From Rhizobiales bacterium Ga0077537 (GTDB lineage: Bacteria > Pseudomonadota > Alphaproteobacteria > Rhizobiales > Hyphomicrobiaceae), in assembly GCA_001464955.1 (NCBI GenBank), contig LNEM01000009.1, forward strand, positions 372,001-436,000: a stretch of DNA of 64,000 bases, in the 5' to 3' direction. The notes below the pieces were generated by a model. The model was not told the DNA's origin, did no database searches, and saw nothing but the letters and a program-made list of their open reading frames with translations. Of the stretch, positions 8,853 to 17,933 are shown piece after piece (within the stretch, counting starts at the first letter, position 1; every line of letters begins with the position of its first letter). The position numbers and the translations under genes were made by a program.

Positions 8853-10582
8853 CTGGCTTGCCGCTTCTGCGCCTCCTCAGCTTTCAGTTCCTTCTTCGAG
8901 AGCTTGCCGATCAGCGTTTTCGGCAGGCTCGCGCGGAACTCGATTTCGGACGGCATCTCGATGCGACTGAGTTTCGGCTCCAGATGCACTAGGATCGCGT
9001 CGGCATCGGCCGATGCCCCCTGCTTGAGCTTGATGAAGGCCTTCGGCGCCTCTCCCCGATAGGTGTCGGGAATGCCGATGACGGTCACCTCCTCCACGGC
9101 TGGGTGGGACGAAATCGCTTCCTCGACGTTGCGCGGGTAGACGTTGTAGCCGGAGCAAATGATCAGGTCCTTGATCCGGTCGACGATGTAGAAGTAACCG
9201 TCGTCATCCATGCGCGCGACGTCACCGGTGCGCAGATAGCCGTCGGGCGTCTTCTGCTGGGCGGTCTCGGCGGGACGCTGCCAGTAGCCCTTCATCACCT
9301 GGGGCCCCTTGATGCAGATTTCGCCCTTCTCGCCGTGCGCCACTTCCTGGAGCGGATTGTCGGGATCGCGGAGTGACACGATGGTGCCCGGAATGGGCTG
9401 GCCGATCGACATGTCCTTCGGCGGGCCGCCGACGGGATTGATGGTCACGGCCGGGGACGTTTCCGACAGCCCGTAGGCCTCGACGACCTTGCAGCCGGTC
9501 AGCGCTTCGAACTGGCGGCGCGTCTCGAGCAGCAGGGGCGCGCCGCCGGAGAGACAGAACTTCAGCGAGGAGAGGTCGTAGGACTTGAGCTTCGGGTGGT
9601 TCAGCATGGCGACGAACATGGTCGGCACACCCGGCATCAGGGTCGGACGTGTCCTGGTGATCAGGCTCATGGCGTCGTCGAGGACGAAGCGTGGCATGAC
9701 GACGATCTCGGCGCCGAGCGCGATCGCGAAGTTCATCACCCCAGTCATGGCGAAGACGTGGAAGAACGGCAACGCGCCGAGGATGCGTTCGCGCCCGGGC
9801 TCGAGGCCGGGGACCCACGCAAGGGCCTGATGCACGTTGATGTAGACGTTGGCGTGGGTCAGCATGGCGCCTTTCGAGACGCCCGTCGTGCCGCCCGTAT
9901 ACTGCAGCACGGCGATGTCGTTCTCTGGCGACACCTCGATGGGCGCAGGCTGGCCTGCGTTGGCGCGCACCGTGGTGTCGAGCACGATCGATCCGGCGAC
10001 CGGGGACGCCGCCACGCGCGCGATGTCGCGGCGCTTCAGGAGGCGGAACAGGACGGCTTTTGCCGCGGGAAGAAGCGCCGGGAACGATGCCACGATGGCG
10101 CGCTGGAGCGTGCGCGCGACAAGCAGCGCCTCGACCTTGTCGAAAAGCACCTTGAGATCGAGCGTCACCATCAGCTCGAGCCCGCTGTCCTCGACCTGCC
10201 GGGTCAGTTCCTCGACCGTATAGAGCGGATTGCAATTGACGACGATGCCGCCCGCTTTCAGCACGGCGAAGTAGTAGATGATGAATGTCGGCGAATTGGG
10301 GAGCAGCAGCCCGACGCGGGTCCCTTTGACGACGCCGAGCTTCTGGAGTCCTTCGGCGGCGCGATCGACGTCGGCGGCGATCTCGCCGTAGGTGGTCTGG
10401 CGGCCCAGGAAATTGGTGGCCGGGCGAGCCCCGTGCAGTTTCGCGGCGTCGTCGATAAGGCGCCACAGGGGATGGCCTTCGAAAGGCTGGTACCAGTCGA
10501 CCCCCGGCGGATAGCTTCGCAACCAGGGATAGCGGACGGCGAGATCGGGTTGAGCCGCGTTGGCGTTCGCCACTTTCGGCAT
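8849..10582 (-). CDS. fadD: Long-chain fatty acid-CoA ligase
   Basis: Activates fatty acids to acyl-CoA with ATP through an acyl-adenylate, feeding the adjacent beta-oxidation genes. The ANL-superfamily P-loop motif YTGGTTGVSKGAML begins at residue 228; further motifs are VEAYGLSETSP, the YLRTGDVARMDDDGYFYIVDR hinge region and the C-terminal lysine region (GKLSKKELK). The 577-residue length is typical of FadD. I chose the ATG at 10582, preceded by GAGGGAGC; an upstream in-frame ATG at 10666 would add a basic stretch without family support. The stop overlaps the start of the MerR gene by 4 bp, so the two form one transcript. Confidence 0.93.
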   Translation of the reverse strand: MPKVANANAAQPDLAVRYPWLRSYPPGVDWYQPFEGHPLWRLIDDAAKLHGARPATNFLGRQTTYGEIAADVDRAAEGLQKLGVVKGTRVGLLLPNSPTFIIYYFAVLKAGGIVVNCNPLYTVEELTRQVEDSGLELMVTLDLKVLFDKVEALLVARTLQRAIVASFPALLPAAKAVLFRLLKRRDIARVAASPVAGSIVLDTTVRANAGQPAPIEVSPENDIAVLQYTGGTTGVSKGAMLTHANVYINVHQALAWVPGLEPGRERILGALPFFHVFAMTGVMNFAIALGAEIVVMPRFVLDDAMSLITRTRPTLMPGVPTMFVAMLNHPKLKSYDLSSLKFCLSGGAPLLLETRRQFEALTGCKVVEAYGLSETSPAVTINPVGGPPKDMSIGQPIPGTIVSLRDPDNPLQEVAHGEKGEICIKGPQVMKGYWQRPAETAQQKTPDGYLRTGDVARMDDDGYFYIVDRIKDLIICSGYNVYPRNVEEAISSHPAVEEVTVIGIPDTYRGEAPKAFIKLKQGASADADAILVHLEPKLSRIEMPSEIEFRASLPKTLIGKLSKKELKAEEAQKRQAR

Positions 10583-10878
10583 GGGCTCTGCTCCCTCGGT
10601 GGGCGCTTCGTTCGGGCGCCATCGGCGCCGGGCTCGCAGCCCGCGGCTCCTGCGACCATTCAACACAGAAATCGTGGTATCCGCCAGTGCTCCCGACAGT
10701 CAGCGCTGCTGTATTCGCAAAGTCGAGGGCTTCATTCACCATGGCAGAGGCAATCGATGCGAATGAATGCCGTTTACGTTTATCTATCTCCTAAGCTTGC
10801 CCTGGACGCCGGCATGCTCTAGCAAATGGCGCTAGACAGGCTCCAGTGCGCATGCAACCCACGGGGCGGGAGAGTAGA
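10583..10878. other. Divergent intergenic region between fadD and the acyl carrier protein gene
   Basis: This 296-bp region must hold promoters for both directions and contains no convincing ORF. Two features stand out. One is CGTTTACGTTTATC at 10771-10784, which resembles CGTTTGTTTATC upstream of fadE (1113-1124). The other is an inverted repeat CTAGC-N7-GCTAG at 10819-10835, ending 43 bp before the ACP start. Either could be an operator, but no known consensus was matched. Confidence 0.4.
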
Positions 10879-11154
10879 ATGGACGACACAGCAACCAAGA
10901 TCGTCGAGATCCTGAAGAAGCACATGAAAGAGCCGCGAGACGATATCGGTCTCGAGACCGCGCTCGCCGACCTCAAGATCGAGTCGATCGATCTCGCGAT
11001 GATCGTGTTCGAACTCGAAGACACGTTCGGGATCGAGATCCCCTACAACGCGAACGATACCGATGAGGCAGCCGCCTTCAAGAGCGTCGGCTCGGTGGTC
11101 GAGCGCGTGAAGCAAGTCATCGCCAGCACGTCCGCCGCGTCGGCGAAGGCGTAA
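10879..11154 (+). CDS. Acyl carrier protein, NodF-like variant
   Basis: A 91-residue acyl carrier protein. The phosphopantetheine site is Ser36 in LKIESIDLAM; the usual Asp-Ser-Leu is Glu-Ser-Ile here, followed by the normal helix (IVFELEDTFGIEIP). It is therefore a specialised ACP rather than the housekeeping AcpP. A ketoacyl synthase gene follows after 109 bp on the same strand, an arrangement like nodF-nodE or the acpXL-fabF pairs of rhizobia, which build unusual acyl chains. The ATG at 10879 follows GGGAGAG; an ATG at 10846 would add 11 poorly supported residues. The final product is unknown. Confidence 0.85.
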   Translation: MDDTATKIVEILKKHMKEPRDDIGLETALADLKIESIDLAMIVFELEDTFGIEIPYNANDTDEAAAFKSVGSVVERVKQVIASTSAASAKA

Positions 11155-11263
11155 GCGGCCGGCGTGGCAGAGCCGCCGCGCACAATGCCATCAGGACCAG
11201 CGTTGCGATGCGGGGGCACGGCGTGCCGCGTCCCGCGCCGCGACATGATCGAAGGATCGCCAC

Positions 11264-12499
11264 TTGAAAAGCGGAACGAAGGATCGGCGCCGCGTCGTCG
11301 TGACCGGCATGGGCGCGGTTACCCCCATCGGAATCAATGCGGAGACGATGTGGGCGTCGATGCGGGCCGGGGCTTGCGGCGTAAAGCCGATCGAGAACTT
11401 CCCGCTCGAAGATCTCTACATCAAGATCGCCGGCGAGATCCGCGACTTCGATCCGGCCAAGCACGTCTCGAGCCGCAAGATCCAGTACGGCGATCGCTAT
11501 TCCTGGTTCGCGGGACGGGCGGCCGAAGAAGCCTGGACGCAGTCGGGGCTCGCCAATCCCTATCCTGAGCCCTACCGAGCCGCGTCGATCATCGGATCGG
11601 GCGCCGGCGGCTTCTCGACGATCGAGAATGCCTACAAGGACCTGTTCGTCCATCACAAGAAGGCGACCAATCCGCTGACGCTGCTCAGGATCATCGGGTC
11701 CTCGGCCTCGGCGCACGTCGGGATCGAGTATGGCATCAAGGGTCCCACGTTCGCGACCTGCTCTGCCTGCTCGACGGCGACGCACGCCATCGGTATCGGC
11801 CTCGATTACATCCGGAATGGCGTCGTCGACGTGGCGGTGACCGGCGCGAGCGAGGCCGTCCTGACGTACGGCTCGATGCGGGTGTGGCAGGCCATGCGCG
11901 TCCTGTCGCCGGACGGTTGCTTCCCGTTCTCGAAGCGGCGCAACGGAACGGTACTCGGGGAGGGCGCCGGTATTCTCGTCCTCGAGGATCTCGAGCATGC
12001 GAAAGCGCGCGGGGCCAACATCCTCGCGGAAATCGTCGGCTACGGCGTTTCCTCGGACAGCAAGGACATGGTCAATCCGGACGTCGAGGGGCCACGCTCC
12101 GCGATGCAGATGGCGCTCGACGACGCCGGGATCACCGCTGGCGAAGTCGCATACCTCAACGCACACGGCACCGCGACGACGTTGAACGATGCGAACGAGA
12201 CCAACGCCATCAAGATGGTGTTCGGCGAGCACGCGTCGAAGCTCGCGATCTCGTCGACCAAGTCGATGACGGGCCATCTCCTCGGCGCCGGTGGCGCGGT
12301 GGAGGCGATCGCCTGCATCAAGGCGATGGCCGACGGCTTTGCGCCGCCGACGATCAATCTGACCGATCCCGATCCCAAGTGCGATCTCGACTACGTGCCG
12401 AACGTCGGGCGCGAGATGCCGATCAAGTACGCGATGTCGAACTCGTTCGCATTCGGCGGGCTCAACGCGGTGCTTCTGTTCGGCGCTCCGCCGGCCTGA
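11264..12499 (+). CDS. Beta-ketoacyl-ACP synthase (FabF/NodE-like)
   Basis: Condenses malonyl-ACP with an acyl primer to extend an acyl chain. All three catalytic residues of KAS I/II enzymes are visible: Cys169 in ATCSACST, His301 in NAHGTATT and His338 in SMTGHLLGAGG. At 411 residues it is full length. The start is a TTG at 11264, supported by GAAGGA eight bases upstream and by the family N-terminus (RRVVVTGMGAVTP) directly after it. It follows the variant ACP gene and probably uses that ACP. The split from the fad genes by a divergent promoter suggests a separate, biosynthetic role such as a special lipid or lipid A acyl chain. Confidence 0.88.
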   Translation: MKSGTKDRRRVVVTGMGAVTPIGINAETMWASMRAGACGVKPIENFPLEDLYIKIAGEIRDFDPAKHVSSRKIQYGDRYSWFAGRAAEEAWTQSGLANPYPEPYRAASIIGSGAGGFSTIENAYKDLFVHHKKATNPLTLLRIIGSSASAHVGIEYGIKGPTFATCSACSTATHAIGIGLDYIRNGVVDVAVTGASEAVLTYGSMRVWQAMRVLSPDGCFPFSKRRNGTVLGEGAGILVLEDLEHAKARGANILAEIVGYGVSSDSKDMVNPDVEGPRSAMQMALDDAGITAGEVAYLNAHGTATTLNDANETNAIKMVFGEHASKLAISSTKSMTGHLLGAGGAVEAIACIKAMADGFAPPTINLTDPDPKCDLDYVPNVGREMPIKYAMSNSFAFGGLNAVLLFGAPPA

Positions 12500-12553
12500 T
12501 CGTTCGACGCGTTTGTATGGATTTGACGAGGCGTCGGGCTATGGTCGGGCGCC

Positions 12554-13006
12554 TCATGCGTTCGAGGCGTCCGGTTTGCCGGGCGGGCGCGTGAGAAAGG
12601 CCCGGAACGCGGCGAGCGTCGTGTCGCTGACGTGGTGCTCGATGCCTTCCGCGTCGACCTCGGCGGTCGCCGGATCGACGCCCAGCGCGACGAGGAGGTC
12701 GACCACGACGCGATGGCGCTCTCGGGCCTGGTTGGCGAGTTCGGCCCCCCGATCCGTCAGAAAGATGGCGCGGTAGGGCTTCGATGTGACGAGGCCGTCG
12801 CGCTGCAGGCGCTGGATCGCGTTGTTGACGGTGGCGCTGGAGACCCCGAGGCGTTCCGCGAGGTCGACGACGCGTGCCTCACCAAGTTCGGCGATCAGGT
12901 CGTCGATCAACTCCACGTAGTCCTCGGCGAGTTCAGTCTGATGCGCCTCGCGCACCGCCTTGAACCTATGCGACGCCGGGCGTTCGACGCGTTCGCTGTC
13001 CGCCAT
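12554..13006 (-). CDS. mntR: Manganese-responsive regulator MntR (DtxR family)
   Basis: A 150-residue DtxR/MntR-family repressor. It has an N-terminal winged helix (VELIDDLIAELGEARVVDLAERLGVSSATVNNAIQRL) followed by the dimerisation and metal-binding helices (HRVVVDLLVALGVDPATAEVDAEGIEHHVS). The short length, without the C-terminal SH3-like domain of DtxR/IdeR, matches MntR. It is divergent from the sitABCD manganese uptake operon with a 130-bp gap, so it most likely represses sitA and possibly itself. The ATG at 13006 is preceded by GGGAGGAG; an in-frame ATG at 13042 would add 12 residues. Confidence 0.9.
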   Translation of the reverse strand: MADSERVERPASHRFKAVREAHQTELAEDYVELIDDLIAELGEARVVDLAERLGVSSATVNNAIQRLQRDGLVTSKPYRAIFLTDRGAELANQARERHRVVVDLLVALGVDPATAEVDAEGIEHHVSDTTLAAFRAFLTRPPGKPDASNA

Positions 13007-13054
13007 TGGCTCCTCCCGTGTCGTCCAGGGATCGTTTGACACCGTTCGATGCCC

Positions 13055-13102
13055 TTGACAAGAAATTTAGCTGATACAAAATCTTCGCGGTGGGACTAAT
13101 AT
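13055..13102 (+). promoter_or_regulatory. Putative sitA promoter and operator region
   Basis: The mntR-sitA gap turns AT-rich here. TTGACA at 13055-13060 is followed 16 bp later by CAAAAT (13077-13082), and a second -10-like TAATAT lies at 13097-13102. The AT-rich stretch AATTTAGCTGATACAAAAT between the two elements would be a sensible MntR site, but it is only weakly palindromic and I did not match it to a known MntR box. Confidence 0.4.
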
Positions 13103-13136
13103 TGTAATGGGGATCTGGATCAAGGAGGGTCGCCGC

Positions 13137-14090
13137 ATGCGGTGTGCTTCTAGTTATGTACGGCCGTGGCGTCGTCGCGGTCTCATCCGCGCGATGGTCG
13201 GGTGCCTTGTTCTCTGCGCCGGGCTCGTCGTCTGGCTCGCGGCGTCGCCGGCCGCGGCGCAGGCGCGATCCGGAAAATTGCGGGTCGTCACCACATTCAC
13301 GGTGATCCAGGACATGGCGCGAAGCGTCGCCGGCGATGCGGCGACGGTGGAGGCGATCACGAAGGTTGGGGCCGAGATCCACGATTATCAGCCGACACCG
13401 CAGGACATCGTGCGAGCGCAGGGTGCAGGGCTCATCCTTTGGAACGGCATGAATCTCGAGCGCTGGTTCGAGAAGTTTCTCGCCGATCTCAAGAATGTGC
13501 CGTCCGCGCTGGTGACGGAGGGGATTACGCCGCTGCCGATCCGGGAGGGGCCGTACCAGAACAATCCCAATCCGCACGCCTGGATGTCGCCGTCGAACGC
13601 CCTGATCTATGTCGAGAACATCCGGAAGGCGCTTACCCAACACGACCCCGCCAACGCGGAGGTCTATCAGCGCAACGCCGCGCGCTACTCGGAGAAGATC
13701 AAGGCGATCGACGGGCCGCTGCGGGAGCGGTTGTCCAAGATCCCCGAGAACTCCCGCTGGCTTGTGACGAGCGAGGGGGCATTCAGCTATCTGGCGCGCG
13801 ACTACGGGTTGCGGGAACTCTACCTGTGGCCCATCAATGCGGATGAGCAGGGCTCACCGAGCCAGGTGCGGCAGGTGATCGATACCGTCCGGCGCGAGCG
13901 TATACCGGTCCTGTTCAGCGAGAGTACCGTTTCCGACCGTCCCGCCCGGCAGGTCGCGAGTGAAACCGGGGCCCGTTATGGCGGCGTTCTCTATGTCGAC
14001 AGTCTCAGCCAGCCAGGGGGACCGGTGCCGACCTATCTGAAGTTGCTCGAGGTGACGGTCGAGACGATCGCCAAGGGGTTCGGAACCTGA
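13137..14090 (+). CDS. sitA: Manganese ABC transporter substrate-binding protein SitA
   Basis: Periplasmic cluster A-I metal-binding protein. A basic N-terminus and long hydrophobic stretch form a signal peptide cleaved near AAAQA. The four expected metal ligands appear in order: His in [11 protein letters not shown], His in [10 protein letters not shown], Glu in LFSESTVSD and Asp in [10 protein letters not shown]. There is no His-rich loop as in ZnuA, which with the adjacent mntR favours manganese (or iron) over zinc. The ATG at 13137 follows AAGGAGGG. The stop overlaps the start of sitB by one base. Confidence 0.92.
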   Translation: MRCASSYVRPWRRRGLIRAMVGCLVLCAGLVVWLAASPAAAQARSGKLRVVTTFTVIQDMARSVAGDAATVEAITKVGAEIHDYQPTPQDIVRAQGAGLILWNGMNLERWFEKFLADLKNVPSALVTEGITPLPIREGPYQNNPNPHAWMSPSNALIYVENIRKALTQHDPANAEVYQRNAARYSEKIKAIDGPLRERLSKIPENSRWLVTSEGAFSYLARDYGLRELYLWPINADEQGSPSQVRQVIDTVRRERIPVLFSESTVSDRPARQVASETGARYGGVLYVDSLSQPGGPVPTYLKLLEVTVETIAKGFGT

Positions 14091-15016
14091 TGGATGCCGG
14101 GGTCGAGGTGGCGGATGCGCGCGACGTGGGCGGGACGCCGTCGACAGTGGCGTCGCTCGACGTGGACGGCGTGTCGGTCACCTATCCGAACGGCTCACTG
14201 GCGCTCGAGCGGGCGACGTTCCGGCTTGCCGGCGGAACGATCGCGGGTCTCGTCGGGCCGAACGGCGCGGGCAAGTCCACGCTGTTCAAGGCCATCATGG
14301 GCTTCGTGAGGCCGTCGGAAGGGCGTGTCCTGATCAGCGGCCGTGCGCCGCTGGAGGCGCAGAAAGTCGGTCTCGTCGCCTACGTGCCCCAGGTCGAGGA
14401 GGTCGACTGGACCTTTCCGGTTCTGGTCGAGGACGTCGTCACCATGGGACGCTATGGGCACATGGGGTTCCTCCGCATCGCGTCGCGGCGTGACCGTGAG
14501 ATCGTCGACGCGGCACTCGACCGGGTCGGCATGGCGGCGTTCCGCAAGCGGCAGATCGGTGAACTCTCGGGCGGGCAGCGCAAGCGCGTGTTCCTAGCCC
14601 GCGCCATTGCGCAGGAGGGGCAAGTCATTCTCCTCGACGAGCCGTTCACGGGGGTGGACGTGGCAACGGAGGATGCGATCGTCGGGTTGATGGGCGACTT
14701 GAAGCGCGAAGGCCACCTGATGCTGGTCTCGACGCACAATCTCGGCAGCGTTCCCGAATTCTGCGACCAGGTCATCCTGATGCGGCGGCGCGTGGTTGCG
14801 GCGGGGCCGGCGGCGACGACGTTCACGCAGGCCAATCTCGAGCAGGCGTTTGGCGGCGTGCTCCGGCATTTCCGGATCGGCGGGTCGGAACTCCACGACG
14901 ACGACGACCGGCGGGGCGTCACCGTACTCACGGACGACGAGCGGCCGGTCGTGTTCTACGGCGCGGAAAAGGGCTCGGACAAGCCGCTCTCGACGGGCGA
15001 GCGGGAGGGTGGGTGA
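14090..15016 (+). CDS. sitB: Manganese ABC transporter ATP-binding protein SitB
   Basis: Cytoplasmic ATPase of the SitABCD importer. Walker A is GPNGAGKST at residues 56-64, the signature is LSGGQRKR, Walker B is VILLDEPF and the switch His is in STHNLGS. The first 20 or so residues are an unconserved extension. The last 50 residues, after LRHFRIGG, are also longer than usual and acidic (HDDDDRRG). It is translationally coupled to sitA and sitC by one-base TGATG overlaps on both sides. Confidence 0.92.
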   Translation: MDAGVEVADARDVGGTPSTVASLDVDGVSVTYPNGSLALERATFRLAGGTIAGLVGPNGAGKSTLFKAIMGFVRPSEGRVLISGRAPLEAQKVGLVAYVPQVEEVDWTFPVLVEDVVTMGRYGHMGFLRIASRRDREIVDAALDRVGMAAFRKRQIGELSGGQRKRVFLARAIAQEGQVILLDEPFTGVDVATEDAIVGLMGDLKREGHLMLVSTHNLGSVPEFCDQVILMRRRVVAAGPAATTFTQANLEQAFGGVLRHFRIGGSELHDDDDRRGVTVLTDDERPVVFYGAEKGSDKPLSTGEREGG

Positions 15017-15876
15017 TGGGCGAGCTCATGGCCCCGTTCGCCTATGGCTACATGGTGAAGGCGATGTGGGTGTCGGCCCTCGTCGGCGCGACCTGTGCGT
15101 TTCTTTCGGCGTTCCTTATGCTCAAGGGCTGGTCGCTGATGGGGGACGCGCTGGCGCACTCCGTCGTGCCGGGGGTAGCGCTCGCTTATGCCGCCGGCCT
15201 GCCGTTCTCGCTCGGGGCGTTCGTCGCAGGCGGGCTCGCGGCGCTAGGCATGGCCTTCGTCAAGCGCCAGACGCGGCTTCGCGAGGACGCGGTGATCGGT
15301 CTCGTCTTCACGGCCTTTTTCGCGGCCGGACTGCTGATCGTCTCGCTCAACCCGACCTCGGTCAACGTGCAGAGCATCGTGCTCGGCAACATTCTGGCGA
15401 TCTCGGACGGTGACGCGATGCAGGTCGTGGTGATCTCGGCCGTGACGCTCGGGGTGCTGCTTCTCAAGTGGCGCGATCTGATGGTCGTCTTCTTCGACGA
15501 GGGCCATGCGCGCTCTGTCGGGCTCGCGGCCGGGCCGCTCAAGATCCTCTTCTTCACGCTGCTCTCGGCGGCCACCGTCGCCGCCCTGCAGACGGTCGGT
15601 GCGTGCCTGGTGATCGCCATGGTGGTGACGCCGGGCGCGACGGCGTATCTCCTCACGGATCGCTTTCCTTCGCTGCTGCGGATCGCTGTCGCGCTCGGCG
15701 CGGGGACGAGTTTCGTCGGTGCCTATCTCAGCTATTTCATCGATGGGGCCACCGGTGGCGTCATCGTCACGCTGCAGACGCTGATTTTCCTCGCCGCCTT
15801 CGTCCTGGCGCCACGGCACGGCCTTCTCGCCCAGCGCCGGCGCCGATCAGCTGCGATGGCCGAGGCGCGGCACTGA
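15016..15876 (+). CDS. sitC: Manganese ABC transporter permease SitC
   Basis: Multi-spanning ABC-3 family permease of 286 residues. The hallmark MLKGWSLMGDALAHSVVPGVALAY lies near residue 38, and later come VGACLVIAMVVTPGATAYLL and the C-terminal FIDGATGG-containing helices. It pairs with SitD to form the membrane channel. The ATG at 15016 overlaps the sitB stop; the GTG three bases earlier is less likely. The stop overlaps the sitD start, so the four genes form one tight operon. Confidence 0.92.
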   Translation: MGELMAPFAYGYMVKAMWVSALVGATCAFLSAFLMLKGWSLMGDALAHSVVPGVALAYAAGLPFSLGAFVAGGLAALGMAFVKRQTRLREDAVIGLVFTAFFAAGLLIVSLNPTSVNVQSIVLGNILAISDGDAMQVVVISAVTLGVLLLKWRDLMVVFFDEGHARSVGLAAGPLKILFFTLLSAATVAALQTVGACLVIAMVVTPGATAYLLTDRFPSLLRIAVALGAGTSFVGAYLSYFIDGATGGVIVTLQTLIFLAAFVLAPRHGLLAQRRRRSAAMAEARH

Positions 15877-16775
15877 TGGATCTCGGGCAGCTCATTCTCG
15901 ATCCCTTGTCGTTTCCGTTCATGCAGCGAGCACTCGCGGTCTCGCTGATGGTCGGGGCCGTCTGTGCGGTGCTTTCCTGCTACCTCGTGCTCAAGGGCTG
16001 GTCGCTGATGGGGGATGCCATCTCCCACGCGGTGCTGCCCGGTATCGTGATCGCATTCGTCCTCGGCGTGCCGCTGGCGATCGGGGCGTTCGTGGCGGGA
16101 CTGACGGCTGCGGTGGCGACGGGCTATCTGAAGGAGAACAGCCGCGTGAAGGAGGACACGGTGATGGGCATCGTGTTCTCGGGGATGTTCGGCTTCGGGC
16201 TCGTGCTCTTCACGAAGGTCGAAACGGACCAGCACCTCAACCACATCCTGTTCGGGAACGTGCTTGGTGTTTCGATGCGCGATCTCGTCGAGGTTCTCGT
16301 GATCGGCGGGGCCGTGCTGGCGACGGTGATCGTGAAGCGGCGCGATCTTCTCCTCTACTGCTTCGATCCGCAGCACGCGCGGGCCATTGGACTTCCGGTC
16401 CGGGTGCTGCACTATGGTCTCCTCGTGCTGCTGGCGCTGACCATCGTCACGGCCCTGAAGGCGGTGGGGATCATTCTCGTGGTGGCGATGCTCGTCGGAC
16501 CGGGGGCGACGGCGCTGCTCGTCGCGCGGCGGTTCGAGGTGATGCTGCGGGTCGCCGTGGCCGTTGCGGTATTCTCCAGCATTGCGGGGACGTTGATCAG
16601 CTTCCACATAGACGGCGCGACGGGGCCGACCATCGTCCTCGTGCAGGCGGCCCTCTTCGTGCTGGCGCTCATCGTCACGGGTGTGCGGAACCGGGTGAAA
16701 ACGGCGACGCGGGAGGGGTCAGCCCTCGGCATTGCCGATGGCAGCCTGGCGGGTAGTCTGAAAAAGCCGGGGTAG
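15876..16775 (+). CDS. sitD: Manganese ABC transporter permease SitD
   Basis: Second ABC-3 permease, 299 residues, clearly a paralogue of SitC: both share VLKGWSLMGDA(I/L)(S/A)H and the VVAMLVGPGATALL helix, and both end in an IDGATG loop plus two helices. The ATG overlaps the sitC stop by one base. Unusually, the last 57 bp (16719-16775) also encode the end of the convergent ELM1-like gene; the final 19 residues of SitD are hydrophilic and probably not essential to the fold. Confidence 0.92.
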   Translation: MDLGQLILDPLSFPFMQRALAVSLMVGAVCAVLSCYLVLKGWSLMGDAISHAVLPGIVIAFVLGVPLAIGAFVAGLTAAVATGYLKENSRVKEDTVMGIVFSGMFGFGLVLFTKVETDQHLNHILFGNVLGVSMRDLVEVLVIGGAVLATVIVKRRDLLLYCFDPQHARAIGLPVRVLHYGLLVLLALTIVTALKAVGIILVVAMLVGPGATALLVARRFEVMLRVAVAVAVFSSIAGTLISFHIDGATGPTIVLVQAALFVLALIVTGVRNRVKTATREGSALGIADGSLAGSLKKPG

Positions 16776-17771
16776 GCGGGCCTCGATCAGGTCCGCGAGG
16801 CGATCGAGGTGGTTGCCTTCGATGGGCCGGACCTCGGCCAGTGCCGCGCGGAACCGCTGCGGGGTCAGATCGGCGAGCGGCACGGGACGGAACCAGCCTT
16901 CGGAACGCAGCAGATCGCGATAGTCGCGTTCCTCGGGCTTGAAGGCGTGGGTTCGGGGCGAGACGCCGACCGTTGGTAGGCGGGCCGCGATCGCCTCCGA
17001 GATCATGGTGCTCGAATCCTCGGTCGCCAGGACGTGATCGACGGACGCAAAGAGGCGCGGCAATGTACCCGGGCCTGCGGAGCGGAAATCGATGAGTTCG
17101 CCGATGGGGCCGTCGGAACGTCTCGCGAGGTCGGCGAAGGCATCGGCAACCGCGTCGGGTGTGCGGCGCGATGTCGAGACGATCCAGCGGGTGCCGTCGG
17201 CGGCGTGGCTCGCCGCGAGGAACGTCTGCAGCGCCTCCCATTCGTCCGTCTCCCAGCGAAAGAGGCCGGATGGTCCACCGACGAGGAGACCGGCGCGCGG
17301 TTCGGCCCTTCGAGGTGCGCGACGGGGAAGCGTGTCGGGATCGAGGCCGCTCGGCTTCAGGGTCACGATGTGGCGCGGCAGGGCCGCATGGCGGGCGTAG
17401 GACGAGACGACCAGCGAGAGCTGCTCGGGCGGCACGTGACGCAGCGTGCCGCAGAAGATGCTGTCCGCGGCGCGCCACCGGGCGGCGGCGATGGTGGCTG
17501 CGAGCGTGTCGCCGCCCGCCGATATGACGACATCCGCCGGTGGCACGGCGTCGGCAGCGAGGCCATAGCCGACGCGCAACACCCATGAGGGGGGAACGCC
17601 CGCGGACAGCGCCAATGCGAGGACACGGCCCGGGGTCAGCTTGCGGCGCTCGATACCGATCCGCGTCACTATCGTCGGCACACGGCGGCCGATCGCTGCG
17701 GCGACCCCATCGGCGAGGTGGTAGTGTCCCGGTCGGTCGTCGGAGAGTATGACGATGCTGAGGGGCGGCAT
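16719..17771 (-). CDS. Mitochondrial fission ELM1-like family protein
   Basis: A 350-residue protein of the ELM1 (former DUF1022) family, related in sequence to plant ELM1 but common in alphaproteobacteria. It has a GT-B glycosyltransferase-like layout: N-terminal LSIVILSDDRPGHYHLADGVAAA, a middle glycine-rich GLLVGGPSGLFRW and a C-terminal VLATEDSSTMISEAIAARLPTVGVSP, which resembles a nucleotide-sugar binding region. The bacterial function is not established; some neighbourhoods suggest envelope or lipopolysaccharide work. It has no signal peptide or membrane helix. The 3' end overlaps sitD by 57 bp on the opposite strand. Confidence 0.75.
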   Translation of the reverse strand: MPPLSIVILSDDRPGHYHLADGVAAAIGRRVPTIVTRIGIERRKLTPGRVLALALSAGVPPSWVLRVGYGLAADAVPPADVVISAGGDTLAATIAAARWRAADSIFCGTLRHVPPEQLSLVVSSYARHAALPRHIVTLKPSGLDPDTLPRRAPRRAEPRAGLLVGGPSGLFRWETDEWEALQTFLAASHAADGTRWIVSTSRRTPDAVADAFADLARRSDGPIGELIDFRSAGPGTLPRLFASVDHVLATEDSSTMISEAIAARLPTVGVSPRTHAFKPEERDYRDLLRSEGWFRPVPLADLTPQRFRAALAEVRPIEGNHLDRLADLIEARLPRLFQTTRQAAIGNAEG

Positions 17772-17933
17772 ACGGTTCCTGGTGGCTGGCGACGGTCGTT
17801 GTGCCGGCGCGAGTTCGAGGCTCGTCTGGCGGTAGGGCTGCGGCGCCGACGCCGCAACGGCCGCAGGGTCGCAGGCCCATCGAGAGCGAGGACGGGCATT
17901 GGGTCTCAGGCATCGCGGAGACGAGCGAGCGGC

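Noticed and set aside
9222-10742. A 506-codon minus-strand frame over fadD
   Set aside because: Same strand but different frame from fadD; it has Arg/Ala-rich low-complexity composition and no recognised motif.
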